Source of the DNA: Paludisphaera soli
GTDB taxonomy: Bacteria; Planctomycetota; Planctomycetia; Isosphaerales; Isosphaeraceae
Assembly (NCBI RefSeq): GCF_011064595.1
Contig: NZ_JAALJI010000006.1
Span: 186,001-250,000 of the forward strand
DNA length: 64,000 nucleotides
Reading direction: 5' to 3'
This document shows, one piece after another, positions 47,955 to 57,319 of this stretch. The notes under the pieces were generated by a model that searched no databases, was not told where the DNA came from, and saw only the letters and a program-made list of their open reading frames with translations. The position numbers and the translations under genes are program-made. Numbering within the stretch: position 1 is the first letter of the stretch; every line of letters begins with the position of its first letter.

Positions 47955-49292
47955 TCACTCCGCCGCGGCGGCCTTCGGGGCGGGCGCTTGCCAGCCCACC
48001 GGCTGGGTCCACGCCTGGGCGAGCTGGCCTTCGAACGAAGGGTTCGCGGGGGCCTTGTCCGAGGTGACGACCGCGCGGACGTACAGCTCGTCGCCGGTCA
48101 GCTTGTATTCGGCCTTGAGGCCCTCGACGGTCGCCAGCACCTTCCCCACGTCGTCGGAGTAGCGCTGGGTGACGGCCATCGGCTTGCCGTCCTTGTCCTG
48201 GACGTGCTTGCGGGTGCGGTCGTAGCCCCTGGGCGTGCCGATGAACCGGGTGGTGTAAGTGGCTCCGGCCTGGGGCTCGATCTCCAGGCTCAGGGTGCGG
48301 GCGTCGGCGTCGTAGCGGTAGTCTTTCAACGCGACGCCGCTGGAGGCGTAGAAGTCGCCGGCGGCGATGGCGTTGATGACCGACTCGGGGGTGAGGAAGC
48401 GGGAGCGGACCATGACCCAGCCCCGGCCCGGCGACGAGCTGCCGTCGAAGTAGTGGTGCGAGTCGTCGGTCCCCAGGCCGTAGACGGGGGCGGCGGCCAT
48501 CTCGCCGATGCGCAGGGTGTTGATGACATCCCACATCCGGTCGACCCCGGCGTGGTGCTCGTCGCCCGGCTGGTGGACGCCGGGGTGGCCGTTGTAGACC
48601 TCGAAGAACCGCTCCTTGGTGACCATTGCCAGCTCCTCGGCCGTGACGCCGTAGCCGAAGTTGGGATGGTTCAGGTGGCCGAGGATCGGCCGGCCCAGCC
48701 GCTTCGACTGCTCCTCGATCGCGGCCAGGTTGTTCGCCATGACCTCGGGGACGCTGTTCCCCCCCTGGGGCTTGATGAACTCCAGCAGGTTGGTGGCGTT
48801 CATGTGGATCGGCTTGGACTCGAACTTGTCGGTGATCTCCTCGCCGGCGATGAGCAGGAACCGGCCGGGGCGTTCGAAGAGCGTGCGGTACTCGCTCAGC
48901 GGCTTGAGCCGCACCTGGCGGTCGCCCGCCTCGTCCCGAGTCTGCACCCAGGCGTCGCCGAACTTCGCGAAGTAGCGGGCGAAGCCGTCGTGGCCCGAGC
49001 GCTTGTCGGCGGCGGCCACGCTCATCCACTTCTCCCCCTGGCCCAGCACGTTGTGGTCCGACAGGGCGAGGAAGTCGTAGCCCCGATTCACATACCAGTC
49101 GACGATCATCTCCGGGTAGTCGTCGCCGTCGCTCCAGAGCGAGTGCGTGTGCAGGTTCCCCTTGAGCCAGCGGGGCTCCGCGCCGACCGTCGCGGCGGGC
49201 TCGACGGGGCCTGGGCTCGTCTGGGCCGGGGCGATCGCCGGCGCGAGGCCGAAGGCCAGGAGGAGGACGTTCCGGGAGAGGGATCCGCGCAT
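47955..49292 (-). CDS. Exported PHP-type metallohydrolase
   Basis: This 445-residue protein has a signal peptide (about 1-24) and a PHP/amidohydrolase-like fold: WLKGNLHTHSLWSDGDDYPEMIVDWYVNRGYDFLALSDHN (His48, His50, Asp55 and a later Asp-His pair) and LGTDDSHHYF. It resembles the CehA/McbA family and other PHP phosphoesterase-like proteins. The rest has no clear match. ATG at 49292 gives the proper leader. A TATAAT-type promoter lies 41 bases upstream. Its substrate is not known. Confidence 0.8.
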   Translation of the reverse strand: MRGSLSRNVLLLAFGLAPAIAPAQTSPGPVEPAATVGAEPRWLKGNLHTHSLWSDGDDYPEMIVDWYVNRGYDFLALSDHNVLGQGEKWMSVAAADKRSGHDGFARYFAKFGDAWVQTRDEAGDRQVRLKPLSEYRTLFERPGRFLLIAGEEITDKFESKPIHMNATNLLEFIKPQGGNSVPEVMANNLAAIEEQSKRLGRPILGHLNHPNFGYGVTAEELAMVTKERFFEVYNGHPGVHQPGDEHHAGVDRMWDVINTLRIGEMAAAPVYGLGTDDSHHYFDGSSSPGRGWVMVRSRFLTPESVINAIAAGDFYASSGVALKDYRYDADARTLSLEIEPQAGATYTTRFIGTPRGYDRTRKHVQDKDGKPMAVTQRYSDDVGKVLATVEGLKAEYKLTGDELYVRAVVTSDKAPANPSFEGQLAQAWTQPVGWQAPAPKAAAAE

Positions 49293-49332
49293 GGGGTCGT
49301 CTCGGTCGGGGTTTGGGTTGCTCCGAGATGCG

Positions 49333-49360
49333 ATTATACAACGGGTCGGGGCCTTCCGAA
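49333..49360 (-). promoter_or_regulatory. Promoter of the PHP-type gene
   Basis: A perfect TATAAT lies at 49333-49338 on the minus strand with TTCGGA (49355-49360) 16 bases further upstream. The -10 is good, the -35 is poor. Confidence 0.5.
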
Positions 49361-49498
49361 CCGCGACCCCGGCGGGGCTCCGGAAAAATCGACGCGTCAA
49401 GCCTTGCAAGCGCACCGGCCGAGTTGTACCTTCTTCCCATCCAAGTGCCCTGTCTCCGAGTCGCACATCGTATCCGGCGGATTCTTGAACGCGTGTTG

Positions 49499-49951
49499 AT
49501 GAATACCGAGGCGAACCCGAAGCGGCCGACGCGGGCCTGGGGGGCGATGCTCGTCGCCCTCACGGCGATGGCCGCGCTCGCGCCGAGGTCGGCCGACGCC
49601 GGTTGCCTCGGGCACGCCGTCTCGGGATCGAAGCCCGCCTCGTCCTTCGGCCTCGCCGGTCTGGCGGAAGTCGAGGCGATCGGGACCCTCACGCCGGACC
49701 TCCCGCCCGCGCCGGCCGACGCGCCGCCGCCCTGCTCCGGAGCCTTCTGCTCGGGGAGTCCGGCGACCCCCTCGCCGACGACTTCGACGCCGATCCCGCC
49801 GCCCGGCCTGTGGGCGATCCTGCCCGAAGGACCCGCCCCCGAGGTCCAGGGCTCGCTCCCCTACCCCTTCGACGATCCCTCGCGGCTCCCCTCGCCGCGC
49901 GCCCTCTCCGTCTTCCACCCCCCGCGATCGCACGCCTCGGCGTCCCTTTGA
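49499..49951 (+). CDS. Small secreted Pro-rich protein, CSG-type
   Basis: This 150-residue protein has a leader (MLVALTAMAALAPRSADA) and a Pro-rich body with PPCSGAFCSGSPATP and a C-terminal FDDPSRLPSPRALSVFHPPRS. No enzyme family is recognised. The A-D-A-x-P...C...C...P-A-x-P layout is shared with the Cys-rich protein at 43755-44255, suggesting a small planctomycete secreted family. No clear ribosome-binding site was seen; a GTG two codons upstream is possible. Confidence 0.5.
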   Translation: MNTEANPKRPTRAWGAMLVALTAMAALAPRSADAGCLGHAVSGSKPASSFGLAGLAEVEAIGTLTPDLPPAPADAPPPCSGAFCSGSPATPSPTTSTPIPPPGLWAILPEGPAPEVQGSLPYPFDDPSRLPSPRALSVFHPPRSHASASL

Positions 49952-50292
49952 TCGTCGCGACGCCGTCCCAGCCCGCCGCGTGATCTCCCGCGCCGTCGCT
50001 CCTCGCGCCCGGCCGTCGCGGTCCTGAAATCGCCTCCTCGGGCCGATGCCTCGGCCGTCGCGTCGAGTCGTCCACCGATCGGCCGTCGCCTGCGGGCGAT
50101 CGGACGGTCGGAAACGTTTCGCTCGCGCCGCGCCGTCCCTCGCACCGGCCCGTCGATCGACGCACAGGCCGTCGCCGTCCCGCGACCCGGTCGGCGCGCG
50201 CGGCTCGATCGCGCCGCGCCGCCGTCGCAAGCCCGTCATCCGTCCGCATCCTCAATCCAAGATCCACGATCCTCACTCCACGAGAGGTCCCC
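49952..50292. other. Non-coding stretch before the second DUF1559 gene
   Basis: About 340 bases hold no gene I can support. A short GAAACGTTTC palindrome lies near 50111-50120. No strong promoter match is evident. Confidence 0.35.
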
Positions 50293-51270
50293 ATGAAGCG
50301 TCGTCCCGGATTCACGCTGATCGAGCTTTTGGTGGTCATCGCCATCATCGCCGTCCTGATCGCGCTGCTCCTCCCCGCCGTGCAGTCGGCGCGCGAGGCG
50401 GCCCGACGGGCCCAGTGCGTGAACAACCTGAAGCAGTTCGGCATCGCCCTGCACAACTACCACGACGTCCAGGGGTCGTTCCCGATCGGCCGGAGTCTCA
50501 ACGTATCGACGGGCGTGTCGAACGACATCTCGCATCAGACCCGCCTGCTGCCGTACATGGAGCAGACGAACGTCACCAACTCGCTGAACTTCAGCCTGAC
50601 CTCGCAGCACGTCGGGAACTCGACGGCCCTGGTCACGAGCGTCGCCAGCTTCCTCTGCCCGAGCGACGCGGCGACCCAGCTCCCCGCCGGCTGGGCCGGG
50701 ATCAACTACCGGGCCAACTGCGGCACCAGCGTCGTCAACTCGTACGGCGCGCAGGACACCACGCAGGTCAACGTCGCGCTGCCCCCGCCCAACGGCCTGC
50801 TCTTCACCGACTATGCCGTGCGGATCGCCGACGTGACCGACGGCACCAGCAACACCGCCGCCCTGAGCGAGCACGTTAAGGGGGACTTCAGCAACACGAT
50901 CTCCACCGAGCTGTCCGACACCTACCGCCCCGGCACCTACCCGGCCAACGCCGACGAGGCCTACCAGATGTGCCTGGCGGTCGACATCCGCGACCTGACG
51001 AAGCAGGGGAACTCGAACGTCGGCGCGCCCTGGATGACCGACAACCACACGGCCACCCGCTACTACCACGGCAGCCCGCCGAACTCGCGGTCGTGCATGT
51101 TCCCCCCGTCGCGGATCAGCACCACGGCCAACAGCCGCCACGCCGGCGGCGTCAACGTGATGCTGGCCGACGGCTCGGTCCGGTTCGTGAAGTCGGCGAT
51201 CAGCCTGCCGGCCTGGCGCGCCCTGGGCACCCGCAACGGCGGCGAGGTCCTGAGCAGCGACAGCCTCTGA
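50293..51270 (+). CDS. DUF1559 prepilin-like surface protein, second copy
   Basis: This 325-residue protein has the pseudopilin leader [48 protein letters not shown], nearly identical to that of the copy at 40024-40986, then a DUF1559 domain closing with [40 protein letters not shown]. The bodies differ, so the two are paralogs rather than a recent duplication. A GAGAGG site precedes the ATG. It is followed by a lipoprotein gene after 47 bases. Confidence 0.93.
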   Translation: MKRRPGFTLIELLVVIAIIAVLIALLLPAVQSAREAARRAQCVNNLKQFGIALHNYHDVQGSFPIGRSLNVSTGVSNDISHQTRLLPYMEQTNVTNSLNFSLTSQHVGNSTALVTSVASFLCPSDAATQLPAGWAGINYRANCGTSVVNSYGAQDTTQVNVALPPPNGLLFTDYAVRIADVTDGTSNTAALSEHVKGDFSNTISTELSDTYRPGTYPANADEAYQMCLAVDIRDLTKQGNSNVGAPWMTDNHTATRYYHGSPPNSRSCMFPPSRISTTANSRHAGGVNVMLADGSVRFVKSAISLPAWRALGTRNGGEVLSSDSL

Positions 51271-51317
51271 TCGGGCCCGCCCCGCGATCCCGCATCCTCC
51301 GACCGGAGATCCCCGAC

Positions 51318-51719
51318 TTGAACGCCGAACGGACATTCGTGCTCCGTCGCGCGGCCGTCCTGACGGTCGCCCTGGGCCTGACGCTCGGGGCGGCCGGCTG
51401 CGGGCCCGCCGCGACCCCCGCCGACCCGGCCGACGGCCGAAAGGCCCTGCTGGCCGCCCTCGACGCCTGGAAAGGGGGCGAGAAGCCCGACGCCCTCGCC
51501 GGCCGGACCCCCTCGATCCACGTCGCCGACGGCGACTGGAGCGGCGGGTTCGCGCTCCAGAACTACAAGGCCGAGGACGAGGCCCGGCACGTCGGCTCGG
51601 ACCTCAGCTACAAGGTCGTCCTGGAACTGAAGAACCCCAAGGGGAAGGCCGTCACCAAGGAGGCCGTATACGCCGTCTCCACGCAGCCGCAGCTCCTGGT
51701 CCTGCGCCAGGACGACTGA
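51318..51719 (+). CDS. Small lipoprotein downstream of DUF1559
   Basis: This 133-residue protein has a lipoprotein leader RRAAVLTVALGLTLGAAGC. The mature part is short with KALLAALDAWKGGEKPDALAGRTPSIHVADGDWSGGFALQNYKAEDEARHVGSDLSYKVVLELKNPKGK and no known enzyme motif. The TTG start is chosen because GGAG lies 9 bases before it; a GTG at 51339 is the alternative. It forms a DUF1559-lipoprotein pair, as at 40024-41486. Confidence 0.65.
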   Translation: MNAERTFVLRRAAVLTVALGLTLGAAGCGPAATPADPADGRKALLAALDAWKGGEKPDALAGRTPSIHVADGDWSGGFALQNYKAEDEARHVGSDLSYKVVLELKNPKGKAVTKEAVYAVSTQPQLLVLRQDD

Positions 51720-51771
51720 GGCCGCCGCACCCGCGAGAATCCTCCTCCCCAACCGATCGAGGTCACCACGC

Positions 51772-53148
51772 ATGAAGACACGACTTCGCTTGATGCTCGC
51801 CGCGTCCGTGATCGCGGCCGCGCCCGCCGCCTCACCGGCGGATGAGGCCCCGAGTTCGGCCGGCCCGTCGAAGGTCGCCGCGACCCGCCAGGAGTTGAAG
51901 GAGCAGCTCGAACGGTCCAAGGAGTCCAAGCCCAGGCTCCCGCTCCCCCCGCCGACCGAGGCGGAAATCGCCGAGGCGAAGGCGAGGGCCGAGGCCGCCG
52001 GGAACGCCCCCCCGCGCGGGATCGGCGGCGGCGTCGCCAACAACGGCCGCCTGCGCCAGATCCACCTCGACGCCGAGCTGCTCGGCGCGGGCTACTCGGG
52101 GTCGCGCGAGCCCGACCCGGCGATGACCCTGGACGGCACGTTCAAGACGATGCTGTTCTGGATCGTCTCGCGGGCGAACAACTGCACCTACTGCCAGGGG
52201 CACCAGGAGGTCAAGCTCGCCTCCGACGGCGTGCAGGAGGACGCGATCGCCGCCCTCGACGGCGACTGGTCGGAATTCACCCCCGCCGAACGCGCCGCCT
52301 TCGCCTTCACGCGCAAGCTGACGTACGAGCCCCACGCCCTGACCGACGCCGACGTGGACCGCCTGCGCGCCCACTACAACGACCTCCAGATCCTCGAGAT
52401 CGTCATGACGGTGGCGGGCAACAACGCCACCAACCGCTGGACCGGCCCGCTGGCGATCCCTCAGGAGAAGCACCGGGTCTTCCTCACGCCGACCGCCGAG
52501 AAGTACCGGGCGATGCGCAGCCTGGTGGCCCCGCTCGACCCGACCGCCTCGGGGGCCGCCTGCGCCAGGCCGGCGTCGCGCGGCGAGTTGGAGCCCCGCG
52601 TCGAGGTCGAGAAGGCCCTGGAGGCCGCCCGCAAGCGGACTCCGCGCCTGCCCCTCGCCTCGGACGACCAGGCCCGCGCCCTGCTGCCCGACCAGGCGTC
52701 GGCGTCGGGGGATCAGCCGCAGTGGCTCCGCCTGCTCGGCAACTTCCCCAAGGGGGGCAAGCGGCTGGCCGACTCGCTGGCCCGCGCCGAGACCAAGGGC
52801 AAGCTGAGCCCGACCCTCAAGGCCAAGATCGCCTGGGTCGGCGCCCGTCACGACCGCGCCTGGTACGCCCTCGGGCACGCCAGGAAGCGGCTGAACGACC
52901 TGGGCCTGTCCGACGACCAGGTCTTCGCGCTCGACCAGGCCGATTTCGCCAGCCCGGCGGGCGAGCAGGCGGCCCTGGCCCTCGTCCGCAAGATCACCGA
53001 GGACCCGGCGCTCGTGGCCGACGCCGACGTGGAGGCCGTGCGCAAGCACTTCTCCGACTCCGAGACGGCCGAGGTGGTCTACCTCGCCACCCAGGCCGCG
53101 GCCTTCGACCGGCTCACCGAGGCCGCCGGGCTGCGGCTGGAATTCTGA
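51772..53148 (+). CDS. Exported two-domain AhpD/CMD-like protein
   Basis: This 458-residue protein has a signal peptide and two AhpD-type (carboxymuconolactone decarboxylase) domains. The first (about 90-245) has the redox motif NNCTYCQGHQEV with Cys138, Cys141 and His144. The second (about 300-458) has the same fold pattern (KAKIAWVGARHDRAWYALGHARKRL) but no Cys pair, so it is probably non-catalytic. Such proteins are thiol-dependent peroxidase-like. It is downstream of the lipoprotein gene by 52 bases and converges on a DUF1501 gene. Confidence 0.78.
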   Translation: MKTRLRLMLAASVIAAAPAASPADEAPSSAGPSKVAATRQELKEQLERSKESKPRLPLPPPTEAEIAEAKARAEAAGNAPPRGIGGGVANNGRLRQIHLDAELLGAGYSGSREPDPAMTLDGTFKTMLFWIVSRANNCTYCQGHQEVKLASDGVQEDAIAALDGDWSEFTPAERAAFAFTRKLTYEPHALTDADVDRLRAHYNDLQILEIVMTVAGNNATNRWTGPLAIPQEKHRVFLTPTAEKYRAMRSLVAPLDPTASGAACARPASRGELEPRVEVEKALEAARKRTPRLPLASDDQARALLPDQASASGDQPQWLRLLGNFPKGGKRLADSLARAETKGKLSPTLKAKIAWVGARHDRAWYALGHARKRLNDLGLSDDQVFALDQADFASPAGEQAALALVRKITEDPALVADADVEAVRKHFSDSETAEVVYLATQAAAFDRLTEAAGLRLEF

Positions 53149-53162
53149 CGCGGGAGCGACGC

Positions 53163-53194
53163 GACGGGGCCGCTCCTTCGGGCGCGGCCCCGTC
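53163..53194. terminator. Perfect 11-bp hairpin between convergent genes
   Basis: GACGGGGCCGC and its complement flank a 10-base loop in the 63-base gap between the CMD-like gene and the convergent DUF1501 gene. There is no U-tract. A bidirectional terminator role is inferred from position. Confidence 0.5.
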
Positions 53195-53211
53195 GGCCCG
53201 GCTGGCGTCGC

Positions 53212-54585
53212 TCAGGCGATGACCGGCTTGACGACCTCGCCGTGGACGTCGGTCAGGCGGAAGTCGCGGCCGGAGTAGCGGTAGGTGAGCCGGGTGTGAT
53301 CCAGGCCCATCAGGTGCAGGATCGTGGCGTGGAAGTCGTGGACGTGGACGGGGTCCTCGGCCGGGGCGTCGCCGTACTCGTCGGAGACGCCGTGGCTGAA
53401 GCCCCCCTTGGCCCCGCCGCCCGCGAGGAAGCAGGTGAAGCAACGGCTGTGATGCCCCCGCCCGCGCGGGGTGAGGTCCTGCCAGGGGGTGCGGCCGAAT
53501 TCCGAGCAGCCGACGATGAGCGTCTCGTCGAGCAGCCCGCGACTCTTCAGGTCGGCGATCAACGCGGCGATGGGCCGGTCGACGTTGCGCGAGAGGGCGC
53601 GGTGGTCGTCGATGTCGTTGTGGCTGTCCCAGTTGGTGTTCGAGCCGACGTCGAACAGCTCGACGACCCGGACCCCGCGCTCGACGAGGCGGCGGGCGGT
53701 GAGGCACTGGGCGGCGAACGAGCCGGGCGCGTCGGCCGTCGCGCCGTAGAGGTCGAGGGTGGCCTTCGACTCGCCCGCCAGGTCGAACGCCTCGGGGGCC
53801 TCGCGCATCAGGCCGTAGGCGGTGTCGAACGTGGTCATCCGCGAGGCGAGCAGGCCGTCGGCGTCGCGGGCGGAGAGGTGGGCCTCGTTCAGGTCGCGGA
53901 GCATCCGCGCCTCCAGGTCGCGGCGCGAGACCGAGGGGACGGGGCTCTTCACGTCCGGCAGCGGGTCGGGTCCGGGGATGACGCGCACCCCCTTGTGGTA
54001 GCCGGGGAGGAAGTTGGCGTCCCAGACCTGGAAGCCGTTGTAGGGCTCCTTCTGGGCCAGGACGACGAACGACGGCAGGTTCGTGTTGAGCGTCCCCAGG
54101 CCGTAGCTGATCCACGAGCCGAGGCTGGGCAGCGGGATCGTGACCGACCCGGTGTGCATCCCCAGCGTGGCGGCCGAGTGCCCGGCCGAGTCGCCGTGCA
54201 CCGTGTGCAGGAAGCAGACGTCGTCGACCACGCCGCCGACGTTCTCGAACAGCTCGCTGACCATCTTCCCGCACTCGCCCCGGGGCCGGAAGGCGTACGG
54301 GGAGCCCAGCACCTTCCGCCCGCCGACCGACTTGTCGTGATCCCGCTGGAGCTTCGGCTTGTAGTCGAAGGTGTCCATGTGCGAGATCCCGCCCGTCATG
54401 AAGAAGACGATCAGGTGCTTCGCCTTCGCCGGGAAATGGCCCGGCTGCGGGGCCAGCGGGTGCCCCTCGTGGGCGGCGGCGGCGAGGGAGAGGCGGCCGC
54501 GCAGCCCCAGGCCCAGCCCGCCGGCCGCGGCCAGGGCCGAGCCCCTTCGGAGCATCGTGCGTCGGTTCAGCGGTCGGTCGTTCAT
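53212..54585 (-). CDS. DUF1501 family exported protein, second copy
   Basis: This 457-residue protein is a paralog of the one at 5851-7272. It has a twin-arginine-like leader (NRRTMLRRGSALAAAGGLGLG), VFFMTGGISHMDTFDYKPK, GHSAATLGMHTGSVTIPLPSLGSWISYGLGTLNTNLPSFVVL, a late GCSEFGRTPWQDL and HSRCFTCFLAGGGAKGGFSHG, VHDFHATILHLMGLDHTRLTYRYSGRDFRLTD. GGGAG precedes the start. It follows its PSD1 partner on the minus strand by about 40 bases. Confidence 0.9.
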   Translation of the reverse strand: MNDRPLNRRTMLRRGSALAAAGGLGLGLRGRLSLAAAAHEGHPLAPQPGHFPAKAKHLIVFFMTGGISHMDTFDYKPKLQRDHDKSVGGRKVLGSPYAFRPRGECGKMVSELFENVGGVVDDVCFLHTVHGDSAGHSAATLGMHTGSVTIPLPSLGSWISYGLGTLNTNLPSFVVLAQKEPYNGFQVWDANFLPGYHKGVRVIPGPDPLPDVKSPVPSVSRRDLEARMLRDLNEAHLSARDADGLLASRMTTFDTAYGLMREAPEAFDLAGESKATLDLYGATADAPGSFAAQCLTARRLVERGVRVVELFDVGSNTNWDSHNDIDDHRALSRNVDRPIAALIADLKSRGLLDETLIVGCSEFGRTPWQDLTPRGRGHHSRCFTCFLAGGGAKGGFSHGVSDEYGDAPAEDPVHVHDFHATILHLMGLDHTRLTYRYSGRDFRLTDVHGEVVKPVIA

Positions 54586-54625
54586 GGGTCGGCTCCCGTC
54601 GGCGGTCGGCCGTCGATGGATCGGA

Positions 54626-57091
54626 TCAATCGACGTAGAGGAATTCGTTGGAGGCCAGCAGCGCCCGGGCCAGGCCGGCCCAGGCCTCCTCGCCGCGACG
54701 CTCGGGCGGCAGGCCCTCGGCGGCGAGGCTCGCCTCGTACTCGCGGAGGAAGCCCTCGGCGCGGGACTCCTCGGCCGAGTTCGGCGGCCGGCCGAACGCG
54801 CGGAGGTAGGCCGCGCGGAGCCGCGACGGCGCGTCGCTCTCTTCGACGATCAGCCGGGCCGCGAACCGCCGCGCCTGGTCGTGCACGAACGGGTTGTTCA
54901 GCAGGTAGAGCGCCTGCAAGGCCACCGTCGAGCGGTCCCTCGCGGCGGTCGTCACGCTCGTGTCGGGGCCGTTGAACAGCGAGAGATAAGGGTGGGGGTG
55001 GAGCCGCTGGACCATCAGGTAGACGCTGCGGTGGTCCGAGGGGTACAGGGCCTTGAACTGGTGATGGGCGCTGAACCCCCAGGTCTCCTCGGCCGGGAAC
55101 GGGTGCGGGCCGGGCCGATCCAGCCGGAGGCCGCCCGAGATCGCCAGCAGGCCGTCGCGCAGGGCCTCGGCGTCGAGCGGGCGGCGGTCGAACCGCCAGT
55201 AGCGGGCGTTGCCGGTGTCGATCGCCGCGTCTTCGGAATCGTGCTCGGCGGCGAGCTGGTAGGTCTCGGTCAGCATGATCCGGCGGTGCATCGCCTTGAT
55301 CGACCAGCCCGAGGCGACGAACTCGGCCGCGAGGTGTTCGAGTAGCTCGGGGTGCGACGGCGCGGCGCCCCGGAGGCCGAAGTCGGACGGCGTGGCCACG
55401 ATCGCCTTGCCGAAGTGGTGCTGCCAGATCCGGTTGACCATCACCCGCGCCGTGAGGGCCTGGGGGCGGCCCTCGGTGAGCCAGCGGGCCAGGGCGAGCC
55501 GGCCGCTGCCGGTCGGCGGCAGGTCGATCTTGCCGGCCGGGTCGAGCGCCTTCGGCACGCCGCGCGGGGCGAGGTCGCCGAGCTTGCGCGGGTCGCCGCC
55601 GATCTGCACCTTCACGTCGGTCGGCTCGCCGTCGCGGACGGCGTAGGCCCGGGGCGCCAGCGACGCCGGCCCGGCCTTCTCCAGGCGTTCGAGCTTGTCG
55701 CGGAGCGGTTTCGGCCCCTGGTCGCGGCGGCGGACGGCCTTCGCCAGCTCCCGCTTCGCCGCCTCCAGCCCGGCGGCCTCGCCGGCGAGTTCGGCCGCGG
55801 CGACCGCGAGGGCCTGCTCGTCGGCCTTCGCGGCGGCCTCGGCGGACGCGCGGGCGATCTCCTGCTTGAGCGAGGCGACCATCTCGGCGTGCTTCGCCTC
55901 GTATTCGGCCATGCGATCGGGCGGGACGATCGGGGCGAACTCGCTCGGCTTGTGGTCTTCCTCCGAGCCGGCGAACGGGAACTTGGTCCCGGCGAAGAAG
56001 CCGTAGAGGGCGTAGTAGTCGTTCGCCGAGATCGGGTCGTACTTGTGGTCGTGGCAGCGGGCGCACCGCAGCGAGAGGCCGAGGACGACCTGGCCGGTGG
56101 TGTTGAGCACGTCCTCGATGATCTGGTGGGGGTCCTCCAGCTTGACCGTGCCGAACCGCTTGGCCTGGGCGAGGAACCCGGTGGCGACCACCCGGCGGGC
56201 GTAGTCGTCGGCCGGCCCTTCGGCCGCCAGCACGTCGCCGGCGATCTGCTCGTGGAGGAAGCGGTCGTACGGCACGTCGGCGTTGAAGGCGTCGATGACG
56301 TAGTCGCGGTAGAGGTAGGCCTCGCGGATCGGGTAGTCGGAGTTGTCGCCGGCCGTGTCGGCGTAGCGCGCCAGGTCCAGCCAGTCGCGGCCCCAGCGCT
56401 CGCCGTATTGCGGCGAGGCCAGCAGTTCGTCGATCAGCCGGGCGAAGGCGTCGGGCCGGTCGTCGGCCGCGAACGCCTCGACGCGGGCGGGCTCGGGGGG
56501 GAGGCCGATCAGGTCGAACGAGGCCCGGCGGATCAGCGCCCGGCGGTCCGCCCGGCCGACGGGGTGCAGGCCCTTCTCGCGATGCCCGGCGGCGATCAGG
56601 CGGTCGATCGGGCCGGAAGCCCAGCCGGTCGGGTCCTCGGGCGGGGCGACGGACGCGAGCGGCTCGAAGGCCCAGTGGGCTTGCCCTTCAATCGCCTTCG
56701 ACGCGGCGGCCTCCGGCCAGGGGGCGCCGGCGGCGACCCACGCGGCCAGGTCGTCCTGCGCCGCGCGGGCGAGCGGGCCGGCGGGGGGCATCTTGAGGTC
56801 GTCGTCGGCGTGGCGGATCGCCGGGATGAGCGTGCCGCTCGCGGGGTCGCCGGGGACGACGGCCGGCCCGGTGTCGCCGCCGGCGAGGATCGCCTCGCGC
56901 GAGTCGAGCCGCAGCCCCCCGCTCTGCTTCGCCGCGCCGTGGCACTTCACGCAGCCCTCGGCGAGCACCGGCCGGATGCGCAGCTCGAAGAAGGCCTCGG
57001 ACGCCGCCCCCGGATCGGGCTCATCGCCCCGGGCCGTCGCCGCCTGGGCCAGCAAACTCGCCAGCAGAAGGCCGATGAAAGTCCGAGGCAT
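54626..57091 (-). CDS. PSCyt1-PSCyt2-PSD1 secreted cytochrome-like protein, second copy
   Basis: This 821-residue exported protein has a leader (MPRTFIGLLLASLLAQAATA), a PSCyt1 haem motif CVKCH (Cys47, Cys50, His51), a second [11 protein letters not shown] (Cys343-His347) and the PSD1 region with ARVMVNRIWQHHFGKAIVATPSDFG. Between the two is an Ala/Lys/Glu-rich coiled-coil-like insert of about 70 residues (about 397-470) not present in the copy at 3518-5830. GGAGG lies about 9 bases before the ATG. It is paired with the DUF1501 gene downstream. Confidence 0.9.
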   Translation of the reverse strand: MPRTFIGLLLASLLAQAATARGDEPDPGAASEAFFELRIRPVLAEGCVKCHGAAKQSGGLRLDSREAILAGGDTGPAVVPGDPASGTLIPAIRHADDDLKMPPAGPLARAAQDDLAAWVAAGAPWPEAAASKAIEGQAHWAFEPLASVAPPEDPTGWASGPIDRLIAAGHREKGLHPVGRADRRALIRRASFDLIGLPPEPARVEAFAADDRPDAFARLIDELLASPQYGERWGRDWLDLARYADTAGDNSDYPIREAYLYRDYVIDAFNADVPYDRFLHEQIAGDVLAAEGPADDYARRVVATGFLAQAKRFGTVKLEDPHQIIEDVLNTTGQVVLGLSLRCARCHDHKYDPISANDYYALYGFFAGTKFPFAGSEEDHKPSEFAPIVPPDRMAEYEAKHAEMVASLKQEIARASAEAAAKADEQALAVAAAELAGEAAGLEAAKRELAKAVRRRDQGPKPLRDKLERLEKAGPASLAPRAYAVRDGEPTDVKVQIGGDPRKLGDLAPRGVPKALDPAGKIDLPPTGSGRLALARWLTEGRPQALTARVMVNRIWQHHFGKAIVATPSDFGLRGAAPSHPELLEHLAAEFVASGWSIKAMHRRIMLTETYQLAAEHDSEDAAIDTGNARYWRFDRRPLDAEALRDGLLAISGGLRLDRPGPHPFPAEETWGFSAHHQFKALYPSDHRSVYLMVQRLHPHPYLSLFNGPDTSVTTAARDRSTVALQALYLLNNPFVHDQARRFAARLIVEESDAPSRLRAAYLRAFGRPPNSAEESRAEGFLREYEASLAAEGLPPERRGEEAWAGLARALLASNEFLYVD

Positions 57092-57232
57092 GTCGCGATC
57101 CTCCGCGTCCCCGCCGGGGCTGGATTGTTGAACAACGCTTTAACGAACATACCCTCCGCGAGCCCGGGCCGGAAGTCCGAACCGACGACCGGCATCCTGG
57201 GGGGCGTCTGTCGGAGCATGCACGACGAAATC

Positions 57233-57241
57233 TGATACGAT
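57233..57241 (+). promoter_or_regulatory. Possible extended -10 promoter
   Basis: TG one base before TACGAT at 57236-57241 forms an extended -10 without a clear -35. It would start a 70-base leader for the gene at 57320. Confidence 0.3.
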
Positions 57242-57319
57242 CTTGCCGGGGGGGCCGTCCGAGAAGCGGCGGACGTCGCCCGTCGCGTCCCCTCATGGAA
57301 CAGGCGGAGCAGGTGGATC

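Noticed and set aside
55352-57235. A 627-residue plus-strand frame opposite the second PSD1 gene
   Set aside because: It is an antisense shadow; the minus-strand frame carries the haem motifs and signal peptide.
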